This document shows, one piece after another, positions 1-7,949 of a DNA stretch of 64,000 nt. The stretch comes from Oceanospirillaceae bacterium. Lineage in GTDB: Bacteria > Pseudomonadota > Gammaproteobacteria > Pseudomonadales > Balneatricaceae. Both the position numbers and the translations under genes were made by a program. How positions within the stretch are numbered: the stretch's first letter is position 1; each line of letters opens with the position of its first letter. Location of the stretch: the NCBI GenBank assembly GCA_018647765.1, contig JABGSN010000009.1, forward strand, positions 26,820 to 90,819, in the 5' to 3' direction. The notes below the pieces were generated by a model. It was not told where the DNA came from. It worked only from the letters and a program-made list of their open reading frames with translations, and searched no databases.

Positions 1-443
1 TCGGCACTTTGGGGCACAGCAACTAACTCTGCACCAGAGGCGCGTATGGTGGCCTCGTAGGTGACGTACATGGGGTCAAGTGCCAACACCTGATCACCCG
101 CATTGAGTAAACATAAGCTGGCGGCAAATAAAGCGTTTTGTGCACCCGCGAACAACATCACATTGTCGGCATCTAATGCCCCTGTGTTTGGCGTTTGAAA
201 TCGCTCGGCAATGAGTTGGCGCACTTCTGGCCGACCGGTGACCAATTGATAGTGAGTGTCGCCCTGTTGGAGTGCAGCAATGGCTGCAGCAGTGATGTTT
301 TCTGGGGTGGAAAAATCGGGGTCGCCCACGCTTAATACAATCACATCTTCACCACCAGCTGCGGCTTGTACTGCGACTTCATGCAGGTCCCATGCGGCTG
401 CACCCTCGCCATCAATACACTGAGTTAGTTGGGAAAATTGCAT
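1..443 (-). CDS. aruH: Arginine:pyruvate transaminase-like PLP aminotransferase (3' part cut off by the window)
   Basis: The first 147 codons of a fold-type I PLP aminotransferase are present; the gene runs off the left edge. The start is the ATG at 443 (MQFSQLT...). The N-terminus resembles Pseudomonas AruH as I remember it, including GEGAAAWDLHE, LSVGDPDFSTPE, THYQLVTGRP, and AGAQNALFAASLCLLNAGDQV followed by PMYVTYEA. AruH transfers the alpha-amino group of arginine to pyruvate in the cytoplasm (arginine transaminase pathway). The catalytic lysine lies beyond the window, so activity cannot be judged. It is divergent from the TetR gene across a promoter with two palindromes, and the same palindrome recurs before the nearby amino acid transporter, which supports an arginine-related role. 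A generic aspartate-type aminotransferase is the alternative. Confidence 0.75.
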   Translation of the reverse strand, partial: MQFSQLTQCIDGEGAAAWDLHEVAVQAAAGGEDVIVLSVGDPDFSTPENITAAAIAALQQGDTHYQLVTGRPEVRQLIAERFQTPNTGALDADNVMLFAGAQNALFAASLCLLNAGDQVLALDPMYVTYEATIRASGAELVAVPQSA

Positions 444-467
444 ATATGCCTCTGAACTAATAACACC

Positions 468-491
468 ACTATTGAACGATCGTACAATAGT
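468..491. promoter_or_regulatory. TetR/BetI-type operator, copy 1
   Basis: A 24-bp palindrome (22 of 24 positions symmetric) with core ATTGAACGATCGTACAAT lies between the aminotransferase start (443) and the TetR start (547). BetI-like TetR proteins bind palindromes of this shape. The reverse complement differs at only one base from the site at 4229-4252. Probable autoregulatory site. Confidence 0.75.
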
Positions 492-492
492 A

Positions 493-510
493 ATTGAGCA
501 CTTGCTCAAT
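493..510. promoter_or_regulatory. Second, degenerate TetR-type palindrome next to copy 1
   Basis: ATTGAGCACTTGCTCAAT is an 18-bp palindrome (16 of 18 symmetric). It starts two bases after copy 1 and keeps the same outer arms (ATTGA and CAAT at the same spacing) with a different centre. Together with copy 1 it forms a tandem operator in front of the regulator gene. Confidence 0.55.
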
Positions 511-546
511 AGTCAAATAAAGTCGACAATTAGGGTTAATTAATTT

Positions 547-1167
547 GTGGGTTTCGAAATTACTTTGAAGAAAAAAACGGATCGTTTATCGCCTCCTGAA
601 AGGCGCAGCCAACTCGTAGAAGCGACGCTCACGTGTTTAATGCGTGATGGTGCAGAAGGCTTGTCGTCTCGCAAGATTTGTGCCCAAGCGGGTGTCTCGG
701 TGGGGTTGCTCAATCACCACTTTGCGAGTCAAATTGAGTTATTGGCGGTGGCTTATGAAGCCATTTCATTACGTTACCACCAAGCCTTAGAAACCCGCAT
801 AGATAACGATTTGAACAACCAAGATGCGCCTATAAAAACCTTGGTGGCCTGCGCCTTTGAAGCGGATATCATGTGTCCAGATCAGCTGCGGGCATGGGTA
901 GTGTTTTGGTCAAAAACCATCGACGCGCCGGTGATGAGAGCCATGCACGACACCATTAATGAACGTTTACACGCTTTCCTAGTAACGGTGCTGGCTAAGT
1001 CTTTACCGCAACACAATGAGCAACAATTAAGAGTGCTTGCGGTTGAATACAGCGCCTTGGTCGACGGACTTTGGTTAGACTGGAGTTTGAATGGCAATAA
1101 CCAAGATGACAGCCTGTGGCAGACTATCCTTAATCAATGGCTTGAGCGGACCTTAGCCTTGGCTTAA
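547..1167 (+). CDS. TetR/AcrR family regulator, BetI-like
   Basis: A 206-residue cytoplasmic DNA-binding repressor. The N-terminal helix-turn-helix covers about residues 20-65 (ERRSQLVEATL, GLSSRKICAQAGVSVGLLNHHF), close in pattern to BetI. The C-terminal ligand domain has the BetI-like stretch LRAWVVFWSK at about 115-125. The start is a GTG at 547 with only a weak purine run upstream. It shares four bases (TTAA, 1164-1167) of overlapping stop codons with the convergent permease gene. The tandem palindromes upstream and the third copy at 4229 make it the likely regulator of the transaminase, transporter and DDAH genes around it. The inducer is not evident; a (methyl)arginine or a catabolite is an inference. 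Confidence 0.85.
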   Translation: MGFEITLKKKTDRLSPPERRSQLVEATLTCLMRDGAEGLSSRKICAQAGVSVGLLNHHFASQIELLAVAYEAISLRYHQALETRIDNDLNNQDAPIKTLVACAFEADIMCPDQLRAWVVFWSKTIDAPVMRAMHDTINERLHAFLVTVLAKSLPQHNEQQLRVLAVEYSALVDGLWLDWSLNGNNQDDSLWQTILNQWLERTLALA

Positions 1168-1856
1168 CCCGAGGCTTTTGGTACACGATTCTCTAACCAA
1201 TGAAACAATACAACAATGACGCCGGTGAGGCAGATGTATACCCCTGCAATAAGCAATAGTGGTTCATAAATGCGGTAAGTTTCCTGGCGTATGATGGTGC
1301 CGACACCAAAAATTTCATACACGGTAATGGTGGCTGCTAAGGGGGTGGCTTTGAGTGTAAGCACCATTTCGCCAGCCAGTGTGGGCATAACGTTTTGCAA
1401 GGCTCTGGGTAACCAGATCCGGCGTAGCAATTGGAATCGGCTCATGCCACTGGCGATGCCAGCTTCTAGTTCGCCTTTGGGGACATTTTTAAAGGCACCA
1501 CGCATAATCTCGCCTTCGTAGGCGGCTACACTTAAGGTAAAGGCAACAATGGCATAGGGAAACGCATCCCGTAAATAGGGCCAAATAAAGCTAGAACGAA
1601 TGCCGTCCATATAAGGGAATAGGGAGCCAAGTCCGTAGTAGAGCAACCATAACTGAATCAATAATGGCGTGCCGCGAAAGGTGGTACAAAAGGCCCGTGC
1701 TGGTAGAGAAAATATTTTTGGGCCGGTCACTTGTGCCAAACCAATTGGGATGGCTAATAACATACCAAAAAATACCGCCATCACTAACAACTGGATGGTG
1801 AGCCATGTGCCGGAGAGAAGTTTAGGGGCGTATTCGCCTAGCCAATACCATTCCAT
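1164..1856 (-). CDS. Polar amino acid ABC transporter permease, HisM/ArtM type
   Basis: A 230-residue inner-membrane permease of the His/Glu/Gln/Arg family. Hydrophobic segments span most of the chain, with TFRGTPLLIQ near residue 60 (typical of this family) and the EAA loop EGEIMRGAFKNVPKGELEAG at about 115-135 that contacts the ATPase. It is the last gene of a four-gene minus-strand transporter operon, one base after the other permease, so the two probably form a heterodimeric channel. Arginine or methylated arginine as substrate is inferred from the neighbouring DDAH and AruH-like genes. Confidence 0.88.
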   Translation of the reverse strand: MEWYWLGEYAPKLLSGTWLTIQLLVMAVFFGMLLAIPIGLAQVTGPKIFSLPARAFCTTFRGTPLLIQLWLLYYGLGSLFPYMDGIRSSFIWPYLRDAFPYAIVAFTLSVAAYEGEIMRGAFKNVPKGELEAGIASGMSRFQLLRRIWLPRALQNVMPTLAGEMVLTLKATPLAATITVYEIFGVGTIIRQETYRIYEPLLLIAGVYICLTGVIVVLFHWLENRVPKASG

Positions 1857-1857
1857 G

Positions 1858-2583
1858 TTAATGTCCTAGGCTAGTCATGCCACGGCTAGAACGGCGTTCA
1901 AGCCATTTAAAGCAGAGGTTAGAAATAAGGGTGACGCTCAAGTAAATGGCCGCCGCAATAAGAAAGAACTCTAAATAATAACGTGTAGTGCCTGCTGCCA
2001 CTCGCGTGGTAAGGGTCAGTTCTTGAAAACCTACTACGGCTAACAGAGCCGTGTCTTTGGTCACAATGAGCCACAAGTTGGACATACCTGGCAGGGCGAG
2101 AGGGATCATTGCAGGTATAGTAATGCGCCTAAATAGGGTCCAGCGTGACATACCAAAAGCCCTTCCCGCTTCTAGCTGGCCTTTGGGGATGGCTTGTAAG
2201 GCACCACGGATGACTTCCGTAGAATAAGCCCCTTGTACCACACCTAAAACCACGATGCCGGCAATTAAACCGCTAATATCGATGGGCCGGTAACCTAAAC
2301 TCATGAGTACTTCATTTACTAGTGCGGTGCCCGCATAGTAAAGCAACAAAATAAGTACCAACTCAGGTACTGCACGTACCAAGGTGGTGTAAGTACCTAA
2401 GCAAAAACGAGTAACAGGCCCTCCATTGATTTTGCCCAATGCACCGGCAAAACCAATGGAGGTACCTAATAGGTAGGCGCCAATGGCAATTTCTAGCGTA
2501 GCTAACAATCCATAGAAGAGGTTGTCGCCCCAGCCCATGTCTGAAAACTTTAGAATGTTGAGAAATTCTAGAAATGCGTCCAA
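1858..2583 (-). CDS. Polar amino acid ABC transporter permease, HisQ/ArtQ type
   Basis: A 241-residue inner-membrane permease and partner of the downstream HisM-like protein. Visible motifs are LVRAVPELVLILLLYYAG near residues 70-90 and the EAA loop EVIRGALQAIPKGQLEAG near 125-145. The chosen start is a TTG at 2583 preceded by AAAGG with a six-base spacer. The in-frame ATG at 2538 (MGWGDN...) lacks a visible ribosome site but is a possible alternative. It follows the binding-protein gene after a hairpin at 2603-2622, consistent with lower permease than binding-protein expression. Confidence 0.87.
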   Translation of the reverse strand: MDAFLEFLNILKFSDMGWGDNLFYGLLATLEIAIGAYLLGTSIGFAGALGKINGGPVTRFCLGTYTTLVRAVPELVLILLLYYAGTALVNEVLMSLGYRPIDISGLIAGIVVLGVVQGAYSTEVIRGALQAIPKGQLEAGRAFGMSRWTLFRRITIPAMIPLALPGMSNLWLIVTKDTALLAVVGFQELTLTTRVAAGTTRYYLEFFLIAAAIYLSVTLISNLCFKWLERRSSRGMTSLGH

Positions 2584-2602
2584 GGGAGGCCTTTTATTAT
2601 AG

Positions 2603-2622
2603 ATCCTGACCTTCGTCAGGAT
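2603..2622 (-). promoter_or_regulatory. Intercistronic hairpin after the binding-protein gene
   Basis: ATCCTGAC and GTCAGGAT form an 8-bp perfect stem with a 4-base loop between the binding protein (ends 2634) and the permease (starts 2583). No strong U-run follows on the minus strand, so it is more likely an mRNA-stabilising or partial attenuation structure than a full terminator. Confidence 0.55.
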
Positions 2623-2633
2623 GACTGGTTTAA

Positions 2634-3398
2634 TTAACCGCCGTAGATATCAAAATTGAAGAACGGCTTAGAGATCCTATCAAAGGTGCCGTCGGCACGA
2701 ATTTGATCAATGGCCGCGTTGATCTTAGCTTTTAGATCTGAACCTTTGCGCAAACCTACACCTACACCCGGACCAAAGATGGCTACATCATGTAAGTCGC
2801 CTTTGATTTCACAACATTGGCCTTCGGTAGACTCTAAGAATGGCTGCATGGCCATGCTGTCACCTACCACTGCGTCAATACGACCTGAGAACAGGTCTTG
2901 GTTGTGCTCGTCGAAGTTTTGGTAAGACTTAATCGTCGCACTACCCATGTGGGCTTCAACATAGTTGGCGTGAGTGGTGGCTACTTGTACACCAATATAC
3001 ATACCATCTGTGCTGGCCGCGTCGGCGCTGATGTTAGAGTCTTTAGGCGCCACAATCACAGCAGGAGTGTTGTAGTATTTGTTAGAGAAGTCGATGGTTT
3101 TCATGCGTTCTTCGGTGATCGACATGGAGTTGATAATGGCATCAATTTTGTTCGATGTGAGGGCAGGGATCAGGCCGTCCCATGCGGTTTTAACCCATAC
3201 GCAGTCTTCATTCATGGCCGCACAAATAGCGTCGGCAATCTGAATTTCCCAACCTTCAAGTTGGCCAGAGGCGCTTTCCGCAGAAAACGGCAGGTAAGGC
3301 GCTGGGTCTATGCCAATACGTATTTCAGCTTGACTTACACCCGCCACTAATACCAAGGAGGCTGCGGAGCCTAAGAGTACACTTTTTAATTTTTTCAT
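2634..3398 (-). CDS. Periplasmic amino acid-binding protein (SBP family 3)
   Basis: A 254-residue secreted solute receptor of the ArtJ/HisJ/ArgT class. Residues 1-24 form a signal peptide (MKKLKS, hydrophobic core, cleavage after VSQA). The mature part has the family-3 signature GWEIQIADAICAAM at about 48-61, then AWDGLIPALTSNKIDAII, SMSITEERMKTIDFS and a C-terminal VGLRKGSDLKAKIN region. Cys60, Cys66 and the CC pair near residue 195 could form disulfides in the periplasm. It is the second gene of the operon, after the ATPase, and its ligand probably carries a guanidino group given the neighbouring DDAH; that is inference. Confidence 0.88.
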   Translation of the reverse strand: MKKLKSVLLGSAASLVLVAGVSQAEIRIGIDPAPYLPFSAESASGQLEGWEIQIADAICAAMNEDCVWVKTAWDGLIPALTSNKIDAIINSMSITEERMKTIDFSNKYYNTPAVIVAPKDSNISADAASTDGMYIGVQVATTHANYVEAHMGSATIKSYQNFDEHNQDLFSGRIDAVVGDSMAMQPFLESTEGQCCEIKGDLHDVAIFGPGVGVGLRKGSDLKAKINAAIDQIRADGTFDRISKPFFNFDIYGG

Positions 3399-3418
3399 AA
3401 CTATTTTTCCTTTTTATT

Positions 3419-4204
3419 TTAATGGACACTGTTTACAAAGGCTCGACAACGAGCGCTTTCAGATTCGTTAAATACTTTTTGTGGGCTGCCTTGTTCTTCA
3501 ATGCGGCCCTCGTGCAAAAATATGATTTGGTTTGACACGTCTCGCGCAAAACGCATTTCATGGGTCACCATAATCATGGTTTTTCCTTCTTCGGCAATGC
3601 CACGTATGACTTTTAATACTTCACCCACTAACTCAGGGTCTAAGGCTGAAGTTGGCTCATCAAATAGCATCATTTTTGGTTGCATGGCTAGCGCCCGAGC
3701 AATGGCAGCGCGTTGTTGTTGACCGCCGGATAAATGCATTGGATACGCATCTCGCTTATCCCATAAACCTACCCGGTTAAGTAACTGTTCAGCTTCGTCG
3801 ATGGCTTGCGCTTTGTCTGTACCGAGCACATGTATCGGCGCTTCGATGATGTTCTTAATCACTGTTTGGTGTTGCCAAAGATTAAAGTTTTGGAACACCA
3901 TACCCAAATTGGTACGTAGGCGTTGAATTTGTTTTTGCCGTTGGGCAGCCAGAATGAGGCCTTGACTGTTGTATTTAAATTCGATGGCTTCACCAGCAAT
4001 GCTAATAGCACCCTGGCTGGGCATTTCCAGTAAGTTGAGACAGCGTAAGAAGGTGGATTTCCCAGAACCACTAGAACCAATAACAGACCATACTTCTCCG
4101 TCTTTTGCCTGCATAGAAATGCCTTTCAGAACTTCATTGTCACCAAAGGATTTATGTAAATCATGCACATCTAAGGCGATATTTACTTGCGAATGTTGGG
4201 GCAT
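3419..4204 (-). CDS. Polar amino acid ABC transporter ATP-binding protein
   Basis: A 261-residue ATPase of the HisP/GlnQ/ArtP family on the cytoplasmic side of the transporter. It shows Walker A GSSGSGKST, the Q-loop MVFQNFNLW, the signature LSGGQQQR, Walker B MMLFDEPTSALD and the switch region MVTHEMRFA. I place the start at the ATG at 4204 (MPQHSQVN...) because an upstream in-frame ATG at 4276 would put the operator palindrome (4229-4252) inside the coding region and add a low-complexity stretch rich in Asn. AAGG lies eight bases before the chosen ATG. It is the first gene of the operon and is divergent from ddaH. Confidence 0.88.
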   Translation of the reverse strand: MPQHSQVNIALDVHDLHKSFGDNEVLKGISMQAKDGEVWSVIGSSGSGKSTFLRCLNLLEMPSQGAISIAGEAIEFKYNSQGLILAAQRQKQIQRLRTNLGMVFQNFNLWQHQTVIKNIIEAPIHVLGTDKAQAIDEAEQLLNRVGLWDKRDAYPMHLSGGQQQRAAIARALAMQPKMMLFDEPTSALDPELVGEVLKVIRGIAEEGKTMIMVTHEMRFARDVSNQIIFLHEGRIEEQGSPQKVFNESESARCRAFVNSVH

Positions 4205-4228
4205 TGATCTAGCCTTGTCGTCATTATT

Positions 4229-4252
4229 ATTATTGTACGATCGTTCAATAGT
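4229..4252. promoter_or_regulatory. TetR/BetI-type operator, copy 3, between transporter operon and ddaH
   Basis: The core is ATTGTACGATCGTTCAAT. The 24-bp site matches the reverse complement of the palindrome at 468-491 at 23 of 24 positions. It sits in the divergent promoter between the ATPase start (4204) and the DDAH start (4298), so one regulator could control both directions as well as its own promoter 3.7 kb away. Confidence 0.75.
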
Positions 4253-4297
4253 ATTCAACGGCGATGTATTAGTCAACTACCAGCATAGGAAAAAACC

Positions 4298-5170
4298 ATG
4301 TCTAAATATGGGTGCCAATCAATGTCTTTGCCATTACAACGCGTGCTCATGCGAGGCCCCAAAGGGAGCCTGCTGAATGCTGATGCTAAGCAATGGCATT
4401 ACGGGCTAACCTTTGATGCTAATTTGGCGCTCGAGCAGTACCAAGCGTTTCGTGACTTAGTGCTCGCCTGCGGTACTGCCATCATTGACATTGAGGATGT
4501 AAACGATGGCTTGGCCGACGCGATGTTTACCCACGACCCGTCATTAATGAGCGATCATGGGGCCATCATCCTCAACATGGGTAAGCCGTTGCGTAAGGCA
4601 GAACCTGAATTACATGAGCAAGCATATATTAACGCCGGTATTCCTATTTTGGGCCGTGTACAGGCGCCTGGCCAAATCGAAGGAGGGGACTGCATTTGGC
4701 TGGATCAAAACACCTTGGTGGTAGGCCGTGGTTTTCGCTCTAATCAAGCTGGTATTGAACAGCTGCAAGCCATGTTGGCACCCTATGGGGTTGATGTCCT
4801 TGGTTTCGATTTGCCCGTTTGGCATGGCGCGGCAGCGTGTTTGCACCTAATGTCTGTGATTTCACCTTTGGCCCCAGACCTTGCCTTAATCCATGCGCCA
4901 TTGGTGCCGACCGCTTTGTATCAACTGATGCAATCCAAGGGTATCGAGCTGATTGAGGCCCCTAATGATGAGTTTTTGGCAAGCAGTGGGCTTAATTTAA
5001 ACGTGCTCCCCACAGCACCTAAAGATTGCATTATGATTGACGGCTTCCCCGCCACTAAAGCGGCTATGGAAGCCGCAGGTTGCACAGTTCAAATCTTTGC
5101 TGGAGATGCGCTTTGTATCGCTTGTGAAGGTGGGCCGACCTGCCTTACTCGTCCGGTGCTGAGGGCTTAA
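4298..5170 (+). CDS. ddaH: Dimethylarginine dimethylaminohydrolase (DDAH) family protein
   Basis: A 290-residue cytoplasmic hydrolase of the amidinotransferase/DDAH fold, which in this family converts N-omega-methylated arginines to citrulline plus methylamine or dimethylamine. Motifs in order: THDPSLM (about 78-84), IEGGD with Glu128, CLHLMS with His183, and GGPTCLTRPV with Cys282. These match the Glu/His/Cys arrangement of bacterial DDAH. AGGA lies seven bases before the ATG at 4298. It is divergent from the amino acid transporter with a shared operator and convergent with the flavin oxidoreductase. A related deiminase or hydrolase of another guanidino compound is possible. Confidence 0.83.
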   Translation: MSKYGCQSMSLPLQRVLMRGPKGSLLNADAKQWHYGLTFDANLALEQYQAFRDLVLACGTAIIDIEDVNDGLADAMFTHDPSLMSDHGAIILNMGKPLRKAEPELHEQAYINAGIPILGRVQAPGQIEGGDCIWLDQNTLVVGRGFRSNQAGIEQLQAMLAPYGVDVLGFDLPVWHGAAACLHLMSVISPLAPDLALIHAPLVPTALYQLMQSKGIELIEAPNDEFLASSGLNLNVLPTAPKDCIMIDGFPATKAAMEAAGCTVQIFAGDALCIACEGGPTCLTRPVLRA

Positions 5171-5187
5171 GTTGACATCAGGCGTTT

Positions 5188-6279
5188 TTAACGGGCAATA
5201 AAAAATTGATGTAGCGGTGGCATAACTTGGGCTACTTCAACACCTAATTGCTGGGCGGCGTGGGTGGGCCAGTATGGGTCGCGTAGCATTTCTCTTGCCA
5301 GCAACACAATGTCGGCTTGGCCGGTGACGATGATATTTTCGGCTTGATCGGCTTGCGTGATTTCGCCCACCGCCATACTCATTAAACCGGTACTTTGGCG
5401 TAGGTCTGCTGCCATGCCTACTTGTTGAGTGATGCCTCCATTAATCGAACCTCGGGCTGCAGGTGTGGCGCCGCCAGAGCTACAGTCTACTAAATCTACT
5501 CCAAGGTCTTTAAGCCATGTGGCTACTTGGATATTGTCTTGCACGGTTAAACCGCCTTCTACCCAATCGGTCATGGATAGGCGTACGGCTAATGGCAAAT
5601 GTTGGGGCCAGACCTCTCTCACTTTTTGCGTGGTCTCCAATAAAAATTTAGCTCGGCCGCGCAAGTCTCCACCGTAGCCGTCGTTACGGGTATTGACCAG
5701 TGGGCTTAAGAAACTATGCAGCAAATACCCATGGGCGCAGTGGATCTCTAGCAATTCGTAGCCCGCTTCCACGGCGCGACCGGCTGCCGCTACAAAACCG
5801 TCTTGTACTCGGTCAATGTCAGTTTGTGACATTTGTTTTGGGGTTTTCCACAGGCGCGTACCGTCGTCGTCGAAGGGTGCGTCTGTCGGGCCTAAGGTGT
5901 CCCAACCGCCTTCGGCATCGGTGAGTTGTTGCCCGCCTATCCATGGGGGTGCGCTGCTGCCCTTGCGGCCAGAGTGCGCCAATTGCATACCGGCAACGGC
6001 GCCTTGGCTTTTAATAAACGCAATGATCGGTTTGAGCGCCTCAACCTGATCATTGTTCCACAGGCCCATACAAGCGGGTGTTATACGCCCTTCTGGCAAA
6101 ACAGCGGTGGCTTCAGTAATAACTAACCCAGCTCCGCCTACGGCTTTTGAACCCAGCTGAGACATATGCCACGCTTGGGCTACGCCATCTATTGCGCTGT
6201 ATTGGCACATGGGAGCCACACCAATACGATTACGCAAAGTGATGCTTTTGATGGTGAGGGGGCTAAAAAGGTAGGACAT
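5188..6279 (-). CDS. NADH:flavin oxidoreductase, Old Yellow Enzyme family (YqjM/NamA-like)
   Basis: A 363-residue FMN enzyme that reduces activated C=C bonds with NAD(P)H. The start is the ATG at 6279 (MSYLFSPLTIKS) with GGAG eight bases upstream; a longer in-frame start at 6321 has no such site. YqjM-type features are the MCQYSA motif with a regulatory Cys near residue 24, QLAHSGRKGS, the substrate-binding HCAHGYLLHSFLSP and NDGYGG, and a C-terminal ADIVLLAREMLRDPYWP. It is divergent from ridA. The physiological substrate cannot be told from sequence. Confidence 0.88.
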   Translation of the reverse strand: MSYLFSPLTIKSITLRNRIGVAPMCQYSAIDGVAQAWHMSQLGSKAVGGAGLVITEATAVLPEGRITPACMGLWNNDQVEALKPIIAFIKSQGAVAGMQLAHSGRKGSSAPPWIGGQQLTDAEGGWDTLGPTDAPFDDDGTRLWKTPKQMSQTDIDRVQDGFVAAAGRAVEAGYELLEIHCAHGYLLHSFLSPLVNTRNDGYGGDLRGRAKFLLETTQKVREVWPQHLPLAVRLSMTDWVEGGLTVQDNIQVATWLKDLGVDLVDCSSGGATPAARGSINGGITQQVGMAADLRQSTGLMSMAVGEITQADQAENIIVTGQADIVLLAREMLRDPYWPTHAAQQLGVEVAQVMPPLHQFFIAR

Positions 6280-6447
6280 AATGCCGGCTCCAATGAAATG
6301 AGTTTGGGGTGTGGTGACCACTTAAAGTGACCATGACATGGCCAATGAATAAGGTCAATAGTTGGGTCGAAGCGTGATTAAAAATTTTGATTAATAGTTG
6401 CAAAAACAGAGGGTTAAGTTTTATCATCGAGCTTTTGGAGTTTACCC

Positions 6448-6795
6448 ATGAACATCGCCCGTCATCAAACTAATGAGCGTACCAGTAAAGTTGTAGTACA
6501 CAATAACGTGGCTTATTTATGTGGCCAGGTGGCTGCCGATGCCAATACCGACATTACCGAACAAACACAAACCATGTTAGCTAAGGTCGATGAGCTATTA
6601 GCCAGTGTTGGGTCAGATTCAACGCGTATGTTGAGCGCTACCATATACCTTAAAACCATGGATGATTTTGCCGCCATGAACTTAGTTTGGAATGCATGGG
6701 TACCCACGGGCCATGCGCCAGCAAGGGCCTGCGTACAAGCGGCCATGGCTCGCTCAACCTTATTGGTAGAAATTTCTGTGACTGCAGCCTGTTAG
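6448..6795 (+). CDS. RidA family protein (YjgF/YER057c/UK114)
   Basis: A 115-residue protein of the family that hydrolyses reactive enamine/imine intermediates made by PLP enzymes. It has the family ending [22 protein letters not shown], with the arginine of the ARAC segment corresponding to the key active-site Arg. GGAG precedes the ATG. It stands alone, divergent from the Old Yellow Enzyme gene. It may belong to the divergent RidA subgroups rather than the archetype, since the N-terminus ([19 protein letters not shown]) resembles those forms. Confidence 0.88.
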   Translation: MNIARHQTNERTSKVVVHNNVAYLCGQVAADANTDITEQTQTMLAKVDELLASVGSDSTRMLSATIYLKTMDDFAAMNLVWNAWVPTGHAPARACVQAAMARSTLLVEISVTAAC

Positions 6796-6827
6796 TGACC
6801 CTCTCCAAGCTTCGAAGGCCCGGTTGT

Positions 6828-7364
6828 TTATTGGTTAAAGCGCTTCCACCTCATGCGGCGCATGAGGTGGTCTTTAACAATAAATTGATGGAACAGTGCG
6901 GCACCAATGTGAGCTAACAACACCAGAATCAGTAATTTGGTTAAAATAGTGTGGGCGGTACGTGTAAGTAGATCATCAAAACTTTCTGGCATGGTAATGG
7001 TTTGAGCAAATAAGCTGGCGAAGTCAGCTTCTACGGCCATGGCCATGCCGGTGCCCACGACGCTCAGGATTAGTAGGTAGATGAGCTTGTGAGCCACGCT
7101 AGACATCCACGCCATGCGCGAGCCTTGTGGATTGGCAGACTCAGGCTTATTGCGTAACTTGATGTTTAAATACCTTAAGATCAGCAATAACCCTATAATT
7201 AAACCAAATAGGGCATGGCCTTGTAATGCAGATAATTTTTCGGGGTCTGAGTTGGGTGTGTGCTCTAGTAATATAGTGCCCTGCAGCAATGACAAAATGA
7301 CCAGCACAGCCATGAGCCAATGTAATGCCACGGCGATGCGGTTGTATTGAGTGGTTGAGTTCAT
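6828..7364 (-). CDS. Cytochrome b561 family protein
   Basis: A 178-residue integral membrane di-haem cytochrome of the prokaryotic b561 type, with four hydrophobic segments. Likely axial histidines are seen in IAVALHWLMAV (about residue 15), LQGHALFGLIIG (about 50), VAHKLIYLLIL (about 90) and VLLAHIGAALFHQFIV (about 150-160). It probably moves electrons between quinone and a periplasmic acceptor. Its start codon overlaps the stop of the upstream kinase gene (ATGA, 7361-7364), so the two are translationally coupled, and the SQR-like gene lies upstream on the same strand. Confidence 0.85.
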   Translation of the reverse strand: MNSTTQYNRIAVALHWLMAVLVILSLLQGTILLEHTPNSDPEKLSALQGHALFGLIIGLLLILRYLNIKLRNKPESANPQGSRMAWMSSVAHKLIYLLILSVVGTGMAMAVEADFASLFAQTITMPESFDDLLTRTAHTILTKLLILVLLAHIGAALFHQFIVKDHLMRRMRWKRFNQ

Positions 7365-7933
7365 AAAATGGATTCCTTGGTGCCGATAAGATCTAGTATT
7401 TGTTGCGTTAAGACCTCTATTTTAATCGGTTGGTCGGTTTTTACGGTAATCAATTTACCAATATTTGCGGGCCCTAAGCTGGCCTCTATTTTGTATTCAG
7501 ACAGCAGGTCGTAACCTAAGTTAGCCCGGCTACTATCTTGTGAGCCTTGCTTTTGCTGGCGTATTTGGATGCGCTCAAAGGCGGTTTCTGCGGGGCAGTG
7601 ACAATACACTTCGATGATTTGTGCGGCGCTCGTACGTAACCATTGAGTGTCTGTGCCTGGCGTAGTGGTGGAAGCGGGGTGGTTCCAAAAGGTGCATAAA
7701 ACTCCCATACCTAACTGCTTAGCCACCGCCACAAATACTTGGTCAGCACTCGTGCTTACATGGCGCCTTTGCTCGGCGTTAGTGGCGCGAAAAGCCAAAT
7801 TTAGCGGTTCAAGAATAGTGTCTTTATCTAGCAGGGGCAGGCCTAAGCTGGCCTGCAATTGATTCGCTAGGCTGGACTTACCGCTAGCGGGTAAGCCACT
7901 GACAACAATATAAACGGCGGGTAAAGGCAGCAT
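7361..7933 (-). CDS. P-loop AAA family ATPase / small-molecule kinase
   Basis: A 190-residue cytoplasmic P-loop protein. Walker A is GLPASGKSSLANQL at about residues 13-26, followed by LPLLDKDTILEPL, and later VYCHCPAETAFERIQIR, the layout of gluconate- or chloramphenicol-phosphotransferase-like kinases (zeta-toxin/AAA_33 type). The substrate is not recognisable. It sits between the SQR-like gene (16 bases upstream) and the cytochrome b561 gene (4-base overlap), suggesting one transcript. Confidence 0.7.
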   Translation of the reverse strand: MLPLPAVYIVVSGLPASGKSSLANQLQASLGLPLLDKDTILEPLNLAFRATNAEQRRHVSTSADQVFVAVAKQLGMGVLCTFWNHPASTTTPGTDTQWLRTSAAQIIEVYCHCPAETAFERIQIRQQKQGSQDSSRANLGYDLLSEYKIEASLGPANIGKLITVKTDQPIKIEVLTQQILDLIGTKESIL

Positions 7934-7949
7934 TATGGCTCCTTATGGA

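Noticed and set aside
2898..3350. A 150-codon open frame opposite the amino acid-binding protein gene
   Set aside because: Fully antisense to a well-supported gene, with no family motif.
3969..4376. A 135-codon open frame on the plus strand across the operator before ddaH
   Set aside because: It overlaps the ATPase gene in antisense, the divergent promoter and the ddaH start, and has no recognisable product.
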